DNA of 46,917 nucleotides from Phycisphaerae bacterium (GTDB lineage Bacteria; Planctomycetota; Phycisphaerae; Tepidisphaerales; Tepidisphaeraceae): positions 1 through 46,917 of the forward strand of contig JAUJNJ010000017.1 in NCBI GenBank assembly GCA_030448225.1. The letters run 5' to 3'. The notes beneath the pieces were generated by a model. The model saw only the letters and a list, made by a program, of their open reading frames with translations, searched no databases and was not told the origin of the DNA. The position numbers and the translations under genes are program-made. Of the stretch, positions 16,581-23,498 are shown piece after piece. Every line of letters begins with the position of its first letter. Position 1 is the first letter of the stretch.

Positions 16581-17111
16581 ATGGCAGGCGCACCTCGCCC
16601 ACTATTTCCACCGTCCCTCGCTTACGATGGGGACCTCGAATGGTGGTCGGGCACGACCGAGCTTCCCGACTTCGCCCCGATCCGAATCGACGTGGCGAAC
16701 CGACGCTCGACAACGTCTTCCGTAGAACTGCTGGTGACCGCCGGGCCGGACGGCCCCACCGAGGCACAGGTTAACGCCTACGCCTTCTGCCTTGAGAACC
16801 AGGAGCGCGTCATCAACGCCGTACTGACCGCGATCGCCGATTCCGCACGCGAGGATCGGGAGTTGTTCCAGGAGTGGCACTCGCCCGCGGAGCTTGAGCA
16901 ACTGTTGCCGGCTGACGTGACGCCGGAGCAGTTGAAGACGCGCGTCCGGCTGACGACGCTACAGATCGGCAAGCGGGAAAGGGACGGCTTCGGGTACATC
17001 GAGTACCATTTCAACTGCGCCTGGGACCGGGAACATGGCCTGAAGGTCGTCCTTCACCGGGACCGCCTCGTCTACTCCGGCGGTTCCGGAGACGGGTGGG
17101 GTGACCGCTGA
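16581..17111 (+). CDS. DUF6985-like protein, cassette gene 3
   Basis: A 176-residue soluble protein from ATG 16581. It opens with a short beta segment (YDGDLEWWSGTTELPDFAPIRIDV), then the pattern PTEAQVNAYAFCLENQERVINAVLTAI and a C-terminal beta region (RVRLTTLQIGKRERDGFGYIEYHFNCAWDREHGLKVVLHRDRLVYSGG). This layout matches the DUF6985 family, frequently found as small single genes; function is unknown. The start was chosen because it sits right after the cassette boundary; the frame is open further upstream but that would read through attC B. Ends 11 bases before the attC C box. Confidence 0.7.
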   Translation: MAGAPRPLFPPSLAYDGDLEWWSGTTELPDFAPIRIDVANRRSTTSSVELLVTAGPDGPTEAQVNAYAFCLENQERVINAVLTAIADSAREDRELFQEWHSPAELEQLLPADVTPEQLKTRVRLTTLQIGKRERDGFGYIEYHFNCAWDREHGLKVVLHRDRLVYSGGSGDGWGDR

Positions 17112-17122
17112 CGGCGGTGCGG

Positions 17123-17227
17123 CCGCGGGATAACCCTACATTGGAGCGGACCGGGCGGGCGTCGCGGTTCTCGTGAATCGAGAAGTGGCTGTCGCCCGCC
17201 CGGCCGACGAACGTCGGTCCGCTATCC
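17123..17227 (+). repeat. attC site C
   Basis: CCGCGGGATAAC at 17123-17134, 10-base spacer, AGCGGACCG at 17145-17153, inner CGGGCGGGCG pairing with CGCCCGCCCG (17193-17202), a terminal hairpin TTCTCG-TGAAT-CGAGAA (17168-17184), GTCGGTCCG at 17213-17221 and R-prime GCTATCC at 17221-17227. The best-folded site; note GCT in place of the usual GTT at the crossover. Confidence 0.78.
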
Positions 17228-17242
17228 CGCAGGAGGCCGTCG

Positions 17243-17767
17243 ATGCGTGACGAGCGTTTCGTCGCAGCCCATCGGGGCGGACCCCTGGCGGTCGCCGAGC
17301 ATCGGCTGCTCGCGGCGTGGGCGGTCGATTGTGCCCAACATCTGCTGCCGCTGTTCGAGCGTTGCAACTCGGATCTCCGGCCGCAGCGGGCGATCGAGGT
17401 CGGGCGGGCGTGGGTTCGGGGCGAGGTCAAGACCGGGGTCGCGCAGCGAGCGGCCGTCGCGGCGCACGCCGCGGCGCGGGAGGCGACGGACGCGGCGGCC
17501 GTTGCCGTCGCACGGGCGGCGGGCCACGCCGTCGCGACCGCCCACTTCGCCGATCACTGCCTGGGGCCGGTCATCTACGGCGCGAAGGCGGCGGAGGCGG
17601 CAGGCGTGTCCGCCGACGAGGAGTGGGCCTGGCAGCGCGCCCGCCTGCCCGATGAAGTTCGCGCGTTGGTCATCGCGGCCCTCGAGCAACGCCGAACGCA
17701 AGGGCGGCTCGGCTCGCGGGGTGATCACGCACTGCAACGGAGCGGCCGCGCGGAACGAACCGTCTGA
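17243..17767 (+). CDS. Imm5-like putative immunity protein, cassette gene 4
   Basis: A 174-residue all-helical protein from ATG 17243, with CAGGAGG nearby upstream as ribosome site. The sequence HRLLAAWAVDCAQHLLPLFE, AIEVGRAWVRGEV, AAVAAHAAARE, RAAGHAVATAHFADHCLGPVIYGAKAAEAAG and EWAWQRARLPDEVRALV is characteristic of the Imm5-like putative immunity family, found with polymorphic toxin loci but also alone. No toxin partner is next to it here. The last 30 residues (after ALEQRR) run into the next attC-like site D and may reflect a lost stop or a frameshift. Role as immunity protein is family knowledge; action here is inference. Confidence 0.75.
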   Translation: MRDERFVAAHRGGPLAVAEHRLLAAWAVDCAQHLLPLFERCNSDLRPQRAIEVGRAWVRGEVKTGVAQRAAVAAHAAAREATDAAAVAVARAAGHAVATAHFADHCLGPVIYGAKAAEAAGVSADEEWAWQRARLPDEVRALVIAALEQRRTQGRLGSRGDHALQRSGRAERTV

Positions 17768-17811
17768 TTCCCATGCGGTTCAGCGCCCGCGCGGCTTCTG
17801 ATCCGTTACCA
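17722..17811 (+). repeat. Degenerate attC site D
   Basis: AGCGGCCG at 17741-17748, an inner pairing between GGCCGCGCGG and CGCGCGGC, and a right end TGATCCGTTACCA with GTTACCA at 17805-17811. The left box (TGATCAC, about 17722-17728) is only loosely like RYYYAAC and is offset by two bases compared with sites A-C. Confidence 0.5.
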
Positions 17812-17873
17812 AGGACATGGACGAGCACCGCGTCGGACGAGGTCCGGGCGGCTCATTACGACGGAGACGTGAG

Positions 17874-18359
17874 ATGGCGAAACAAGCGAAGAACACGATC
17901 TGCCTCTGGTACGACGGCGGCGCCGAGGAGGCGGCTCGTTTTTACGCCGCGACGTTCCCCGATTCGTCCGTTGTCGCGGTGCACCGCGCGCCGGGCGATT
18001 ACCCGTCGGGGAAGCAGGGGGACGTGTTGACGGTCGAGTTCACCGTGATGGGCATCCCCTGCCTCGGGCTCAACGGCGGGCCGCAGTTCAAGCCGACCGA
18101 GGCGTTCTCGTTCCAGGTCGCGACGGTCGACCAGGCCGAGACGGACCGCTACTGGAACGCGATCGTCGGCAACGGCGGCCAGGAGAGCGCGTGCGGCTGG
18201 TGCAAGGACAAGTGGGGCCTGTCCTGGCAGATCACGCCGGTGGCCCTGACGGAAGCAATCACGGATCCGGATCGTGCTGCCGCAAAGCGTGCGTTCGACG
18301 CGATGATGCAGATGCAGAAGATCGACATCGCCACGATCGAGGCGGTGCGCCGCGGTTGA
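17874..18359 (+). CDS. VOC-superfamily (PhnB-like) protein
   Basis: A 161-residue protein from ATG 17874 (GGAGACGTGAG upstream). It has the 3-demethylubiquinone-9 3-methyltransferase-like/PhnB glyoxalase fold: NTICLWYDGGAEEAARFYAATFPDS, then VLTVEFTVMGIPCLGLNGGPQFKPTEAFSFQV and a closing GWCKDKWGLSWQITP segment, with internal betaalphabetabetabeta repeats. Family members bind small molecules or resistance drugs; the substrate cannot be told. Standalone genes of this sort are common on cassettes and elsewhere. A left boundary GTTACCAAGG lies 69 bases upstream, but no matching right box was found, so it is the last probable cassette of the clear series or a chromosomal gene. Confidence 0.85.
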   Translation: MAKQAKNTICLWYDGGAEEAARFYAATFPDSSVVAVHRAPGDYPSGKQGDVLTVEFTVMGIPCLGLNGGPQFKPTEAFSFQVATVDQAETDRYWNAIVGNGGQESACGWCKDKWGLSWQITPVALTEAITDPDRAAAKRAFDAMMQMQKIDIATIEAVRRG

Positions 18360-18410
18360 GGTGACGTCGTCTCGCCGGCCGGCACGGCGGCGGCGAGGAG
18401 GGGCGTACCG

Positions 18411-18830
18411 TTGGCTGTTGCCGTTCAGATCACCATCATCATCTGCTGCACGGTCGTGCTGCTCGTCGTCATCACGCAGCTGCTCCGACCACCGCTTGCG
18501 GGGAGCACGCGCGCGGCGAGCGGCTGGGCGAAACAAGCGGTTCCTGGCCGCGCACGGCAGAGATCAAGAACGACCCGGCGGATCGGAAGGCATGGGAGCG
18601 ACTCTCGGCGGCGCGCACGCCATCAGCCTCAGCGCGCCGCCGGAAGTGGTGAGCCTCACGATCGCGTGTTGCCGGGAGATCCGGGACCGGCCCACTGCCC
18701 GCCCGCCGCGCCAGTCGCGCGATCGCTCTTGCTGGCGTACCGCAGGGACCTCGGCCTGGCCGACGTTGCGGATCCCCTCGCAAGCATTTCGACGTCGTCC
18801 CCAGCGCCGCCGGCGCGTTGTCAGCGCGGC
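18411..18830 (+). pseudogene. Frame-disrupted small membrane protein
   Basis: Starting at TTG 18411 the frame gives a membrane anchor (VQITIIICCTVVLLVVITQLLRPP). After about 18500 the plausible coding continues in other frames: AEIKNDPADRKAWERLSA (18550-18610), then LSAPPEVVSLTIACCREIRD (18620-18690) and SLLLAYRRDLGLADVADPLASI (18720-18790). At least two or three frame changes are needed. It would be a protein of about 130 residues with one membrane helix and a soluble tail. No family recognised. It lies between the VOC gene and attC-like site E and may be a further cassette. The exact ends are uncertain. Confidence 0.35.
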
Positions 18831-18925
18831 CGAACGAGCCGCCGCAGCGGGCCGTGCCGGCGGGTAACGTGCCAGTGGTCGACCTCCGCACGGCTGCCCG
18901 GCCGCGGAACCGCCCTACGTTATCG
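18828..18925 (+). repeat. attC-like site E
   Basis: GGCCGAAC at 18828-18835, exactly 10 bases of spacer, AGCGGGCCG at 18846-18854, a central stem (GGCCGTGC with GCACGGCT), GGAACCGCCCTAC and R-prime GTTATCG at 18919-18925. About 98 bases. Keeps the spacing of sites A-C with one base changed in the core box. Confidence 0.55.
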
Positions 18926-18933
18926 GATTCGCC

Positions 18934-19300
18934 ATGCGTCCTGATTCTCATCCTTATCCTGGCGGCGACCGTCGGCTGCGGGCCGCGCGGCGGGCGGGGC
19001 GATGAGCCCGATCGGGACCCGCCGGTCATTGCAGTCGGGCAACCGTGGCCGGAGGCGGTCGCCGTCGCGCGCGCGGGTTACGAACTGGAGGACGCGTCGC
19101 AACTCGCGATGGCCGGGACGCCCGAGGGGTTTTACGTGAACCTGCCGGGCGGGCGGGGGCTGATCGTGTACCGGGACGGGCGGCGGGACGCGGTCGAGTC
19201 GATGCAGTGGGTGGAAAACTGGCCGGGGCCGAAGCGGCTCCGGGTGTACCACGCCGTGCGATCGTTCGACGTGCCGCCGGCCGAGGCGCCGACGCCGTGA
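18934..19300 (+). CDS. Small lipoprotein, one-base frameshift near start
   Basis: A protein of about 122 residues. ATG 18934 is 9 bases after the site E boundary but is out of frame by one base with the body; removing one C near 18941 would give MR-LILILILAATVGC, a textbook lipoprotein signal with cysteine at the lipobox. The mature part (PPVIAVGQPWPEAVAVARAGYELEDASQLAM, FYVNLPGGRGLIVYRDGRRDAVESMQW, KRLRVYHAV) resembles small planctomycete lipoproteins that combine a SmpA/OmlA-like or PEP-like fold; I cannot name it. Expected location is the periplasmic face of a membrane. The coding body ends at TGA 19298-19300. Confidence 0.6.
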
Positions 19301-19406
19301 CCGAGCGGACGCCACCGACCGGGGCGGCGCGGCCGAGAGACCGGCCGGCCGGCATGATTGCGCCCGACGGGGACGGGCCGGGACGATCCGGCTAACGTGA
19401 CGCGGC

Positions 19407-19799
19407 ATGGCTGACATTGCCTTTCTCAACGTCGACCTGGACGTCGAGTCCGAGCACCCGCTCGACGCGCTGGTGGCAAGCCTCGGGGACGACGTGGTCG
19501 TGCTGCACCACGGACGGGCGGGCCGGCTTCACGTCGCGACGTTCGAGACGGCGGCCGTCGCCGAATCGGCCGAGGCGGCCGTGCTGCAATTGTGCGCGTT
19601 GCTCGAGGACCTGTCCGACGACGGCCGCGCCGCCTGGCACGCGTGCCGCGCCCGCACGTTCGACGTCGGGTTCGACAGCGGCGACGCGCCGGCGTCGCTC
19701 CGATCGGTCCTGCGTCCCGACACCGTGAAGCGCGTCGCGGCGCTGGGAGTCGCCGTCGCGATCACCATCCACCCCGGCCGGGCCGGCGACGCGGGATGA
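19407..19799 (+). CDS. Hypothetical protein of a small conserved-looking family
   Basis: A 130-residue cytoplasmic protein from ATG 19407. It begins with a beta strand (DIAFLNVDLDVESEHPLDALVASLGDDVVVLHHG), has a helical middle (AESAEAAVLQLCALLEDLSDDGRAAWHACRARTFDVGFDSG) and ends with SLRSVLRPDTVKRVAALGVAVAITIHP. I recall similar stand-alone planctomycete and proteobacterial proteins of unknown function with this N-x-D-L-D start. No signal peptide or metal site. A CTAACG sits just upstream, but the rest of an attC is absent, so I do not count it as a cassette. Confidence 0.6.
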   Translation: MADIAFLNVDLDVESEHPLDALVASLGDDVVVLHHGRAGRLHVATFETAAVAESAEAAVLQLCALLEDLSDDGRAAWHACRARTFDVGFDSGDAPASLRSVLRPDTVKRVAALGVAVAITIHPGRAGDAG

Positions 19800-20059
19800 C
19801 CGGTCGCGCGTGGCGCCCGAGCGCGCGGGCGGCTTGGCCGACGCGGAGCACGGGGCGGGCGGGTGCCGTGTGCGCGGCTACCCTCACCCGCGCGATCCGA
19901 AAGACTGCTGTTCTCGGCGCACCGCTCGCCGTCGCTCGGGTCGTCTGTTCCCAAGTCTTACGGATTCGGTTTGCCGCCCGCGCGGAGCCGTTCCGCTGGC
20001 GCGGCGAAACCGCGAGCGCCCGCCGCGCCGTCTCCGCGGTCGATCAGACCGAATTCGTT

Positions 20060-20443
20060 TTACGCCCCGCGGCGCAGCCACGCCCACGCGCCCAGCGCGA
20101 TCGCCTGCAAGATCGCGATCGTCCAGAAGGCGGTGCGGAACGATCGCTTCTGCGTCTTGTGGCGGAACATCGCCTGCCCGAGCAGCGCGGCGGGGGTGCC
20201 GCCGGCGAGGGCCAGGGCGTGCAGCACGAGTTCCGGCACCCGGCTGCGCGTGCCGCCGGCGATCGACTTGTCGTACGAGTAGGCGAGGAGCGTCGTCGTG
20301 CTGATCGCCAGGAAGTAGGCCGCCGGCCGGTTGAGCGAGAGTTGCGAGACGAGCAGGTACGTCACCCCCGCCGTCAGCAGGGCGGCGACGAGGACGGACA
20401 CGGCGTAGACCGGTGCGATCGATCGGGTTCGGCGGCGTCTCAT
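20060..20443 (-). CDS. DUF1294 membrane protein
   Basis: A 127-residue protein from ATG 20443 (MRRRRTRSIAPVYAVSV). Two N-terminal hydrophobic helices (about 12-28 and 33-50) are followed by AYFLAISTTTLLAYSYDKSIA and RVPELVLHALALAGGTPAALLGQAMFRHKTQKRSFRTAFW, the defining DUF1294 segment with its GG-x-PAA and FRHKTxKxxF motif, and then a last helix. Family members are small inner-membrane proteins, sometimes fused to a cold-shock domain (absent here). The role is unknown. The arginine-rich N-terminus suggests a cytoplasmic start. Confidence 0.85.
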   Translation of the reverse strand: MRRRRTRSIAPVYAVSVLVAALLTAGVTYLLVSQLSLNRPAAYFLAISTTTLLAYSYDKSIAGGTRSRVPELVLHALALAGGTPAALLGQAMFRHKTQKRSFRTAFWTIAILQAIALGAWAWLRRGA

Positions 20444-20955
20444 CGTCTGCCCGCTATTCTCCCGCGACTGAGGCGTCGGATCAAAGGCGGCATCGACGAC
20501 CGGCCGGGCGCCGACGCACGGCGATCGGAGCGACCCGTGCCATGCCGCAGCACCGTGCGGGCACAGGTCACGCCAGGCGGAGCGAAGGATCTCCCGCGGT
20601 TGTCGCAGGGGCAAGGGGGGTCCTTCGGCATACCTCAAGGATGACAGCGACGGGCGCGCTGACGCGGAGCCGCGATGCGCTCCAAAACCTGTTCCTGACG
20701 TTCGTGCCGCAACCCGTGGTTGCGACGCCCGCGCCGCGGTTGTGGGGCGGCCACAAATCTCTCGTAAGGTTCGCCGCTGCGCGTCGGCCGCGACGCAGGC
20801 GTCGCAACTACGGGGAGGGGCGGGGGCCACGTCTCGGTGCCGACGCGAGGGGACGGGGACGCCCGGCTCGAGCCGGCGCGTGGCGATCATCGTTCGTCCG
20901 CCGCGCGCGGCAGGGCCGTGCCATAAGACGTCGGATCGCGGGGACCGCCGCGGGT
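20444..20955. other. Gene-free stretch with two repeat elements
   Basis: No gene is supported. It contains a reverse-oriented ERSEGS-type repeat (about 20578-20650, related to 11911-11939) and the copy of a 95-bp palindromic repeat at 20714-20809. All open frames here are low-quality Arg/Pro-rich reads. Confidence 0.55.
20714..20809 (-). repeat. 95-bp palindromic repeat, copy 2
   Basis: Reverse complement begins AGTTGCGACGCCTGCGTCGC and ends near ACAACCGCGGCGCGGGCGTC, matching copy 1 at 26641-26734 over nearly its whole length with small indels. The ends are inverted copies of each other (GCGACGCxxGCGTCGCGG type). Confidence 0.7.
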
Positions 20956-21447
20956 TTATGCGTCGGGCGCGCCCGGGCCGAAGATCGGGCCGAGGCGGTG
21001 CCAGAGGTACAGGCCGGCGGGCGCGGTGAGGGCGCCGAACAGGATCATCACCCACGCCGGCGTGCCGTAGGCGAGCAGGTCGCCGGCGTCGCCGACCCCG
21101 TAGACCCAGCCGGCGCCGAGGTAGACGCCGTTGGCGACGAGGCAGAACCCGGCGAAGAACTGGGCGACGCCGCCGCCGCGCCGGCGCAAGCGGCGGATCG
21201 TCCACCACGCCGCCAGCGGCAGGGCGCTCCCCCAGACCGCCCCGCCCCAGGCGACGAAGTGGGGGCGCGGGTTGGCATCGAACTCGGTGACGGAGTAGCC
21301 CAGCAGCGGGATGCGCACCGCGCGCACGTCGCCCCCGCTGGCCCACGCGTGCAGCACGTGGCCGACCTCGTGCGTCGCCATCATGGCGAGCCACGCGAGG
21401 TAGAGCGCGAGCGGCGCGAGCAGGAATGAGACGGGGCGCGGGCGCAT
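20956..21447 (-). CDS. M50-like membrane metalloprotease-type protein
   Basis: A 163-residue integral membrane protein with four or five hydrophobic helices. The first helix ends in THEVGHVLHAW, a HExxH zinc-binding motif (H26, E27, H30) within a membrane segment, as in the site-2-protease/M50 and related Yqf-type families. A later GPIFGPG end and a NGVYLGAGW segment follow; the usual NPDG/LDG second motif of S2P is not obvious, so catalytic activity is uncertain. It could be an M50-like protein that has another role. No obvious partner gene is adjacent. Confidence 0.7.
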   Translation of the reverse strand: MRPRPVSFLLAPLALYLAWLAMMATHEVGHVLHAWASGGDVRAVRIPLLGYSVTEFDANPRPHFVAWGGAVWGSALPLAAWWTIRRLRRRGGGVAQFFAGFCLVANGVYLGAGWVYGVGDAGDLLAYGTPAWVMILFGALTAPAGLYLWHRLGPIFGPGAPDA

Positions 21448-21519
21448 GATGTCGGGCTGCGGGGCGACCGTGCGCCGGTCCGGCGTCGGCGCGATCGTCG
21501 GCCGTGCGGCGTTTTTCTG

Positions 21520-21549
21520 CCCCGGCCCTGCGGGCCGGCGGCGAAACGG
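21520..21549 (+). repeat. CGGCCCTGCGGGCC repeat, single arm
   Basis: CCGGCCCTGCGGGCCGGCGG then CGAAACGG closely matches the left arm and following bases of the inverted repeat at 31662-31744 (CGGGCCCTGCGGGCCTGCGG, CGAAACGG). Confidence 0.5.
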
Positions 21550-21672
21550 TTACGTCCGTCGCGCGTCGGGGTGGCGCGTCCGGACTCGGTCTCGTTCGCA
21601 TTGTGACGCGGAACCCGATTCCACGCGACGCGGGCCGGTCGCGGCCGGCGGCGGGGTGGTACAATCGCGGCC

Positions 21673-22002
21673 ATGGCACCCATCGAGCGCGACCGGTTCT
21701 TCGAGACGCTTTACCGCCGGGGCGCGACCGAGGCGTGGCTGCTGGCGGGCAAGCCGCCGTTGATCCGCGTCGACGACCGCCTGCGCGCGCTCGAGGTCTC
21801 ACCGCTGACGGCGTCGGAGGTCGAGGCGTTCATGGTCGCCGTCGCGCCGACCGGCATCGTCGAGCAGTACCACGACGAGGGCCTGGCCGAGTTCACCTGC
21901 GCCTACGAAGGCGTGATCGAGCTGCGCGCGACGATGCTGATCCAGTCCGACACGTGCCTCGGCTTCTTCCGGATCCGCCCGCTGGGCGCGCCATGGGCGT
22001 GA
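21673..22002 (+). CDS. Stand-alone PilT N-terminal-domain-like protein
   Basis: A 109-residue protein from ATG 21673. The pattern FFETLYRRGATEAWLLAGKPPLIRVDDRLRALEVSPLTASEVEAFM, followed by EEYHDEGLAEFTCAY-like and RATMLIQSDTCLGFFRIRP, parallels the N-terminal PAS-like domain of PilT/PilU (DLHLTAGxPPxxRVDGxLxPL...). The RecA-like ATPase domain is absent and the gene ends with TGA immediately after, followed by a gene-free region, so it is not an obvious frameshift. It could be a regulator that packs with PilT-type hexamers or a degenerate remnant. GTG/TTG alternatives were not needed. Confidence 0.6.
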   Translation: MAPIERDRFFETLYRRGATEAWLLAGKPPLIRVDDRLRALEVSPLTASEVEAFMVAVAPTGIVEQYHDEGLAEFTCAYEGVIELRATMLIQSDTCLGFFRIRPLGAPWA

Positions 22003-22057
22003 CCCGAACGGGTCGCCGTGCGGCGGGCCGCATGCAAATTTCCGGGCGAAGATTCAT

Positions 22058-22164
22058 CGCGGAGACACGGAGGCACGGAGGCCGCACGGAGCGGAACGTC
22101 GCTCGGTATCCCGGGCCATTGTCTTCCGGTTCCGTGTCACCTCCGTGCCTCCGTGTCTCCGTGG
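22058..22164. repeat. Inverted repeat, GGAGACACGGAGGCACGGAG type
   Basis: The left arm CGCGGAGACACGGAGGCACGGAGG (22058-22081) is answered by CCTCCGTGCCTCCGTGTCTCCGTGG (22140-22164), giving an almost perfect arm of about 22 bp with a 58-base spacer. It occupies the 280-base gap before the DUF3592 gene, which otherwise shows nothing. Confidence 0.75.
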
Positions 22165-22286
22165 TAAAACTTCCGCCAAGAGTTTCTCACTTTTAGCCGC
22201 CGCCCGAAGGGCCGCGCTTCCGCCGGCGCGACGATGAACTTGGCGTTCCAGACGCATCCCCGACCAGACGCTTGCAGAACAACCGG

Positions 22287-23100
22287 ATGACACAAAGCCA
22301 ACTACCAACGCCGCGCGCTCCGGGTGACGCCGGCGCGCCCGACGACCTCGACCCGGTCGACCCCGGCCCCCCGCCCGCCGACCCGCCGCGCGACGTGACC
22401 GACCGCGTGCGGCGGGCGAGTTGGTCCGAGCCGCGCGTGCGGTTCTGGCTCCTCGTGACGCTCGTGCTGCTCGCGGTAGACCTGTACCTGCTCGTCTCGC
22501 AGCACCTCGGCTCCCGCCGCGACGCGGCGCTGTTCGCCACCGGCCGCGAGGTACCGGCGCGGATCATCGCCGTCGAGAGCGACACGGTGCGCGGCCACCA
22601 GTACCCCGCCGGCGGGCGCGTGCGCCTGCAGTACGAGGTGGACGGCAAGGCGTTCGAGGTGTTCGCCGTGCCGCGCGGGTTCACCGACGTCGTGAAGATC
22701 GGCGAGCTGATGGCGCTCCGCGTCGACCCGGCCGACCCCACCGTCTGGACCGCCCGCCCGCGCCCGCCGTCGCTGCTGGAGCAGACGCTGGCGGCCCTCA
22801 CGCTCGCGCCGGCGGTGGCCGCCGCCGGCGAGCTCATGTGCACACGGCGGGACAGCGGGCTGCTGACGTGTAGGCCGGGAGAGGCTCTGGCGGCGGTGGT
22901 GCTCGACGCGAAGCACGTGGCCGTCGCGCCGCGGTCGCGCGCCGTGCGGTGCACGCCGGCCGAGGCGGGCGACCCGCAGTGATGCGCGTGTTGTCCCCGC
23001 CGCCGCCGCCGACCGCGTCGCCCGCGGCGAGGTGCTCTGGCTGATCGTCCCCCCCGCCGCTCCGCCGACGCGGTGGCCGCGGCGTGGTTCGTCAGGGGAG
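22287..23100 (+). CDS. DUF3592-like membrane protein, frameshifted 3-prime end
   Basis: From ATG 22287 the intact part encodes 231 residues to 22982. A Pro/Asp-rich N-terminus (about 40 residues) precedes one membrane helix (RFWLLVTLVLLAVDLYLLVSQ) and a DUF3592-type domain: VPARIIAVESDTVRGHQYPAGGRVRLQYEVDGKAFE and GELMALRVDPADPTVWTARP. A second hydrophobic segment and part of a second domain follow. After 22982 a likely continuation in another frame (RVVPAAAADRVARGEVLWLIVPP, 22985-23055) and then ADAVAAAWF suggests the C-terminus is cut by frame changes in a C-rich run. Function is unknown. Confidence 0.6.
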
Positions 23101-23141
23101 GGGTCAGGGGTCAGGGGTCAGGGGTCAGGGTCAAGGGTCAG
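23087..23141. repeat. GGGGTCAG tandem repeat
   Basis: About five units of the octamer GGGGTCAG (with GGGTCAAG variants) lie between 23087 and 23141. Similar AGGAGTCAGG units appear near 28660-28690. The rest of the gap to 23498 contains no supported gene. Confidence 0.65.
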
Positions 23142-23498
23142 CAGGACCATATCTGTCGCATGGGCCACATCATTGCCAGTAGCCGCGACGGCTCGGGGCG
23201 CGCGTCCAGAAGTCGTGTCGCGGGCGTGACCGGACCGTTGGAACGCATTACACGCGACGCGGCTGTCACGACTTGGTCGCACGCTGACGTTGTCACTTCC
23301 CGCGCGAGACGGCAGAACACGGTCGGTGAAGAGCACCGCCGATCGCTCCCAGCTTCTTACTGACGGATCTTCCTCCGCGTCCGTCTCCCGCCTCGGCGTC
23401 TCTGCGGTTGCTCTTCGCGGCCCGACTCGTCGCCTCAGGAACGGCCCCCGAGGGACGTCTCGGGAAACCCGCGCCCGCCCCGCCTACGCTTGGGCCAC

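Larger units (their letters stand above)
15419..18925 (+). mobile_element. Integron cassette array without integrase (CALIN)
   Basis: Five single-gene units in one orientation are separated by structured sites (A 15961-16063, B 16465-16569, C 17123-17227, D 17722-17811, E 18828-18925). Sites A, B and C share AGCGGACCG exactly 10 bases after a RYYYAAC-like box and end in CCGTTA or CCGCTA. The box preceding each of the first three genes is the reverse complement of the box following the same gene: GTTAGCCCGC/GCGGGCTAAC (10 of 10), GTTATGCAG/CTGCATAAG (8 of 9), GTTAGCCCGCGG/CCGCGGGATAAC (11 of 12). That is expected only if each gene once circulated with its own attC. No intI, attI or Pc promoter is visible in the window. 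Confidence 0.75.

Noticed and set aside
19384..19400. ATCCGGCTAAC as matching right box for the lipoprotein cassette (left box GTTATCGGAT)
   Set aside because: It differs by an extra base and a change, and no AGCGGACCG box follows; the next gene starts within 15 bases.
21504..22196. 230-codon plus-strand frame overlapping the PilT-N gene
   Set aside because: Arg/Pro-rich shadow frame which runs through an intergenic inverted repeat.
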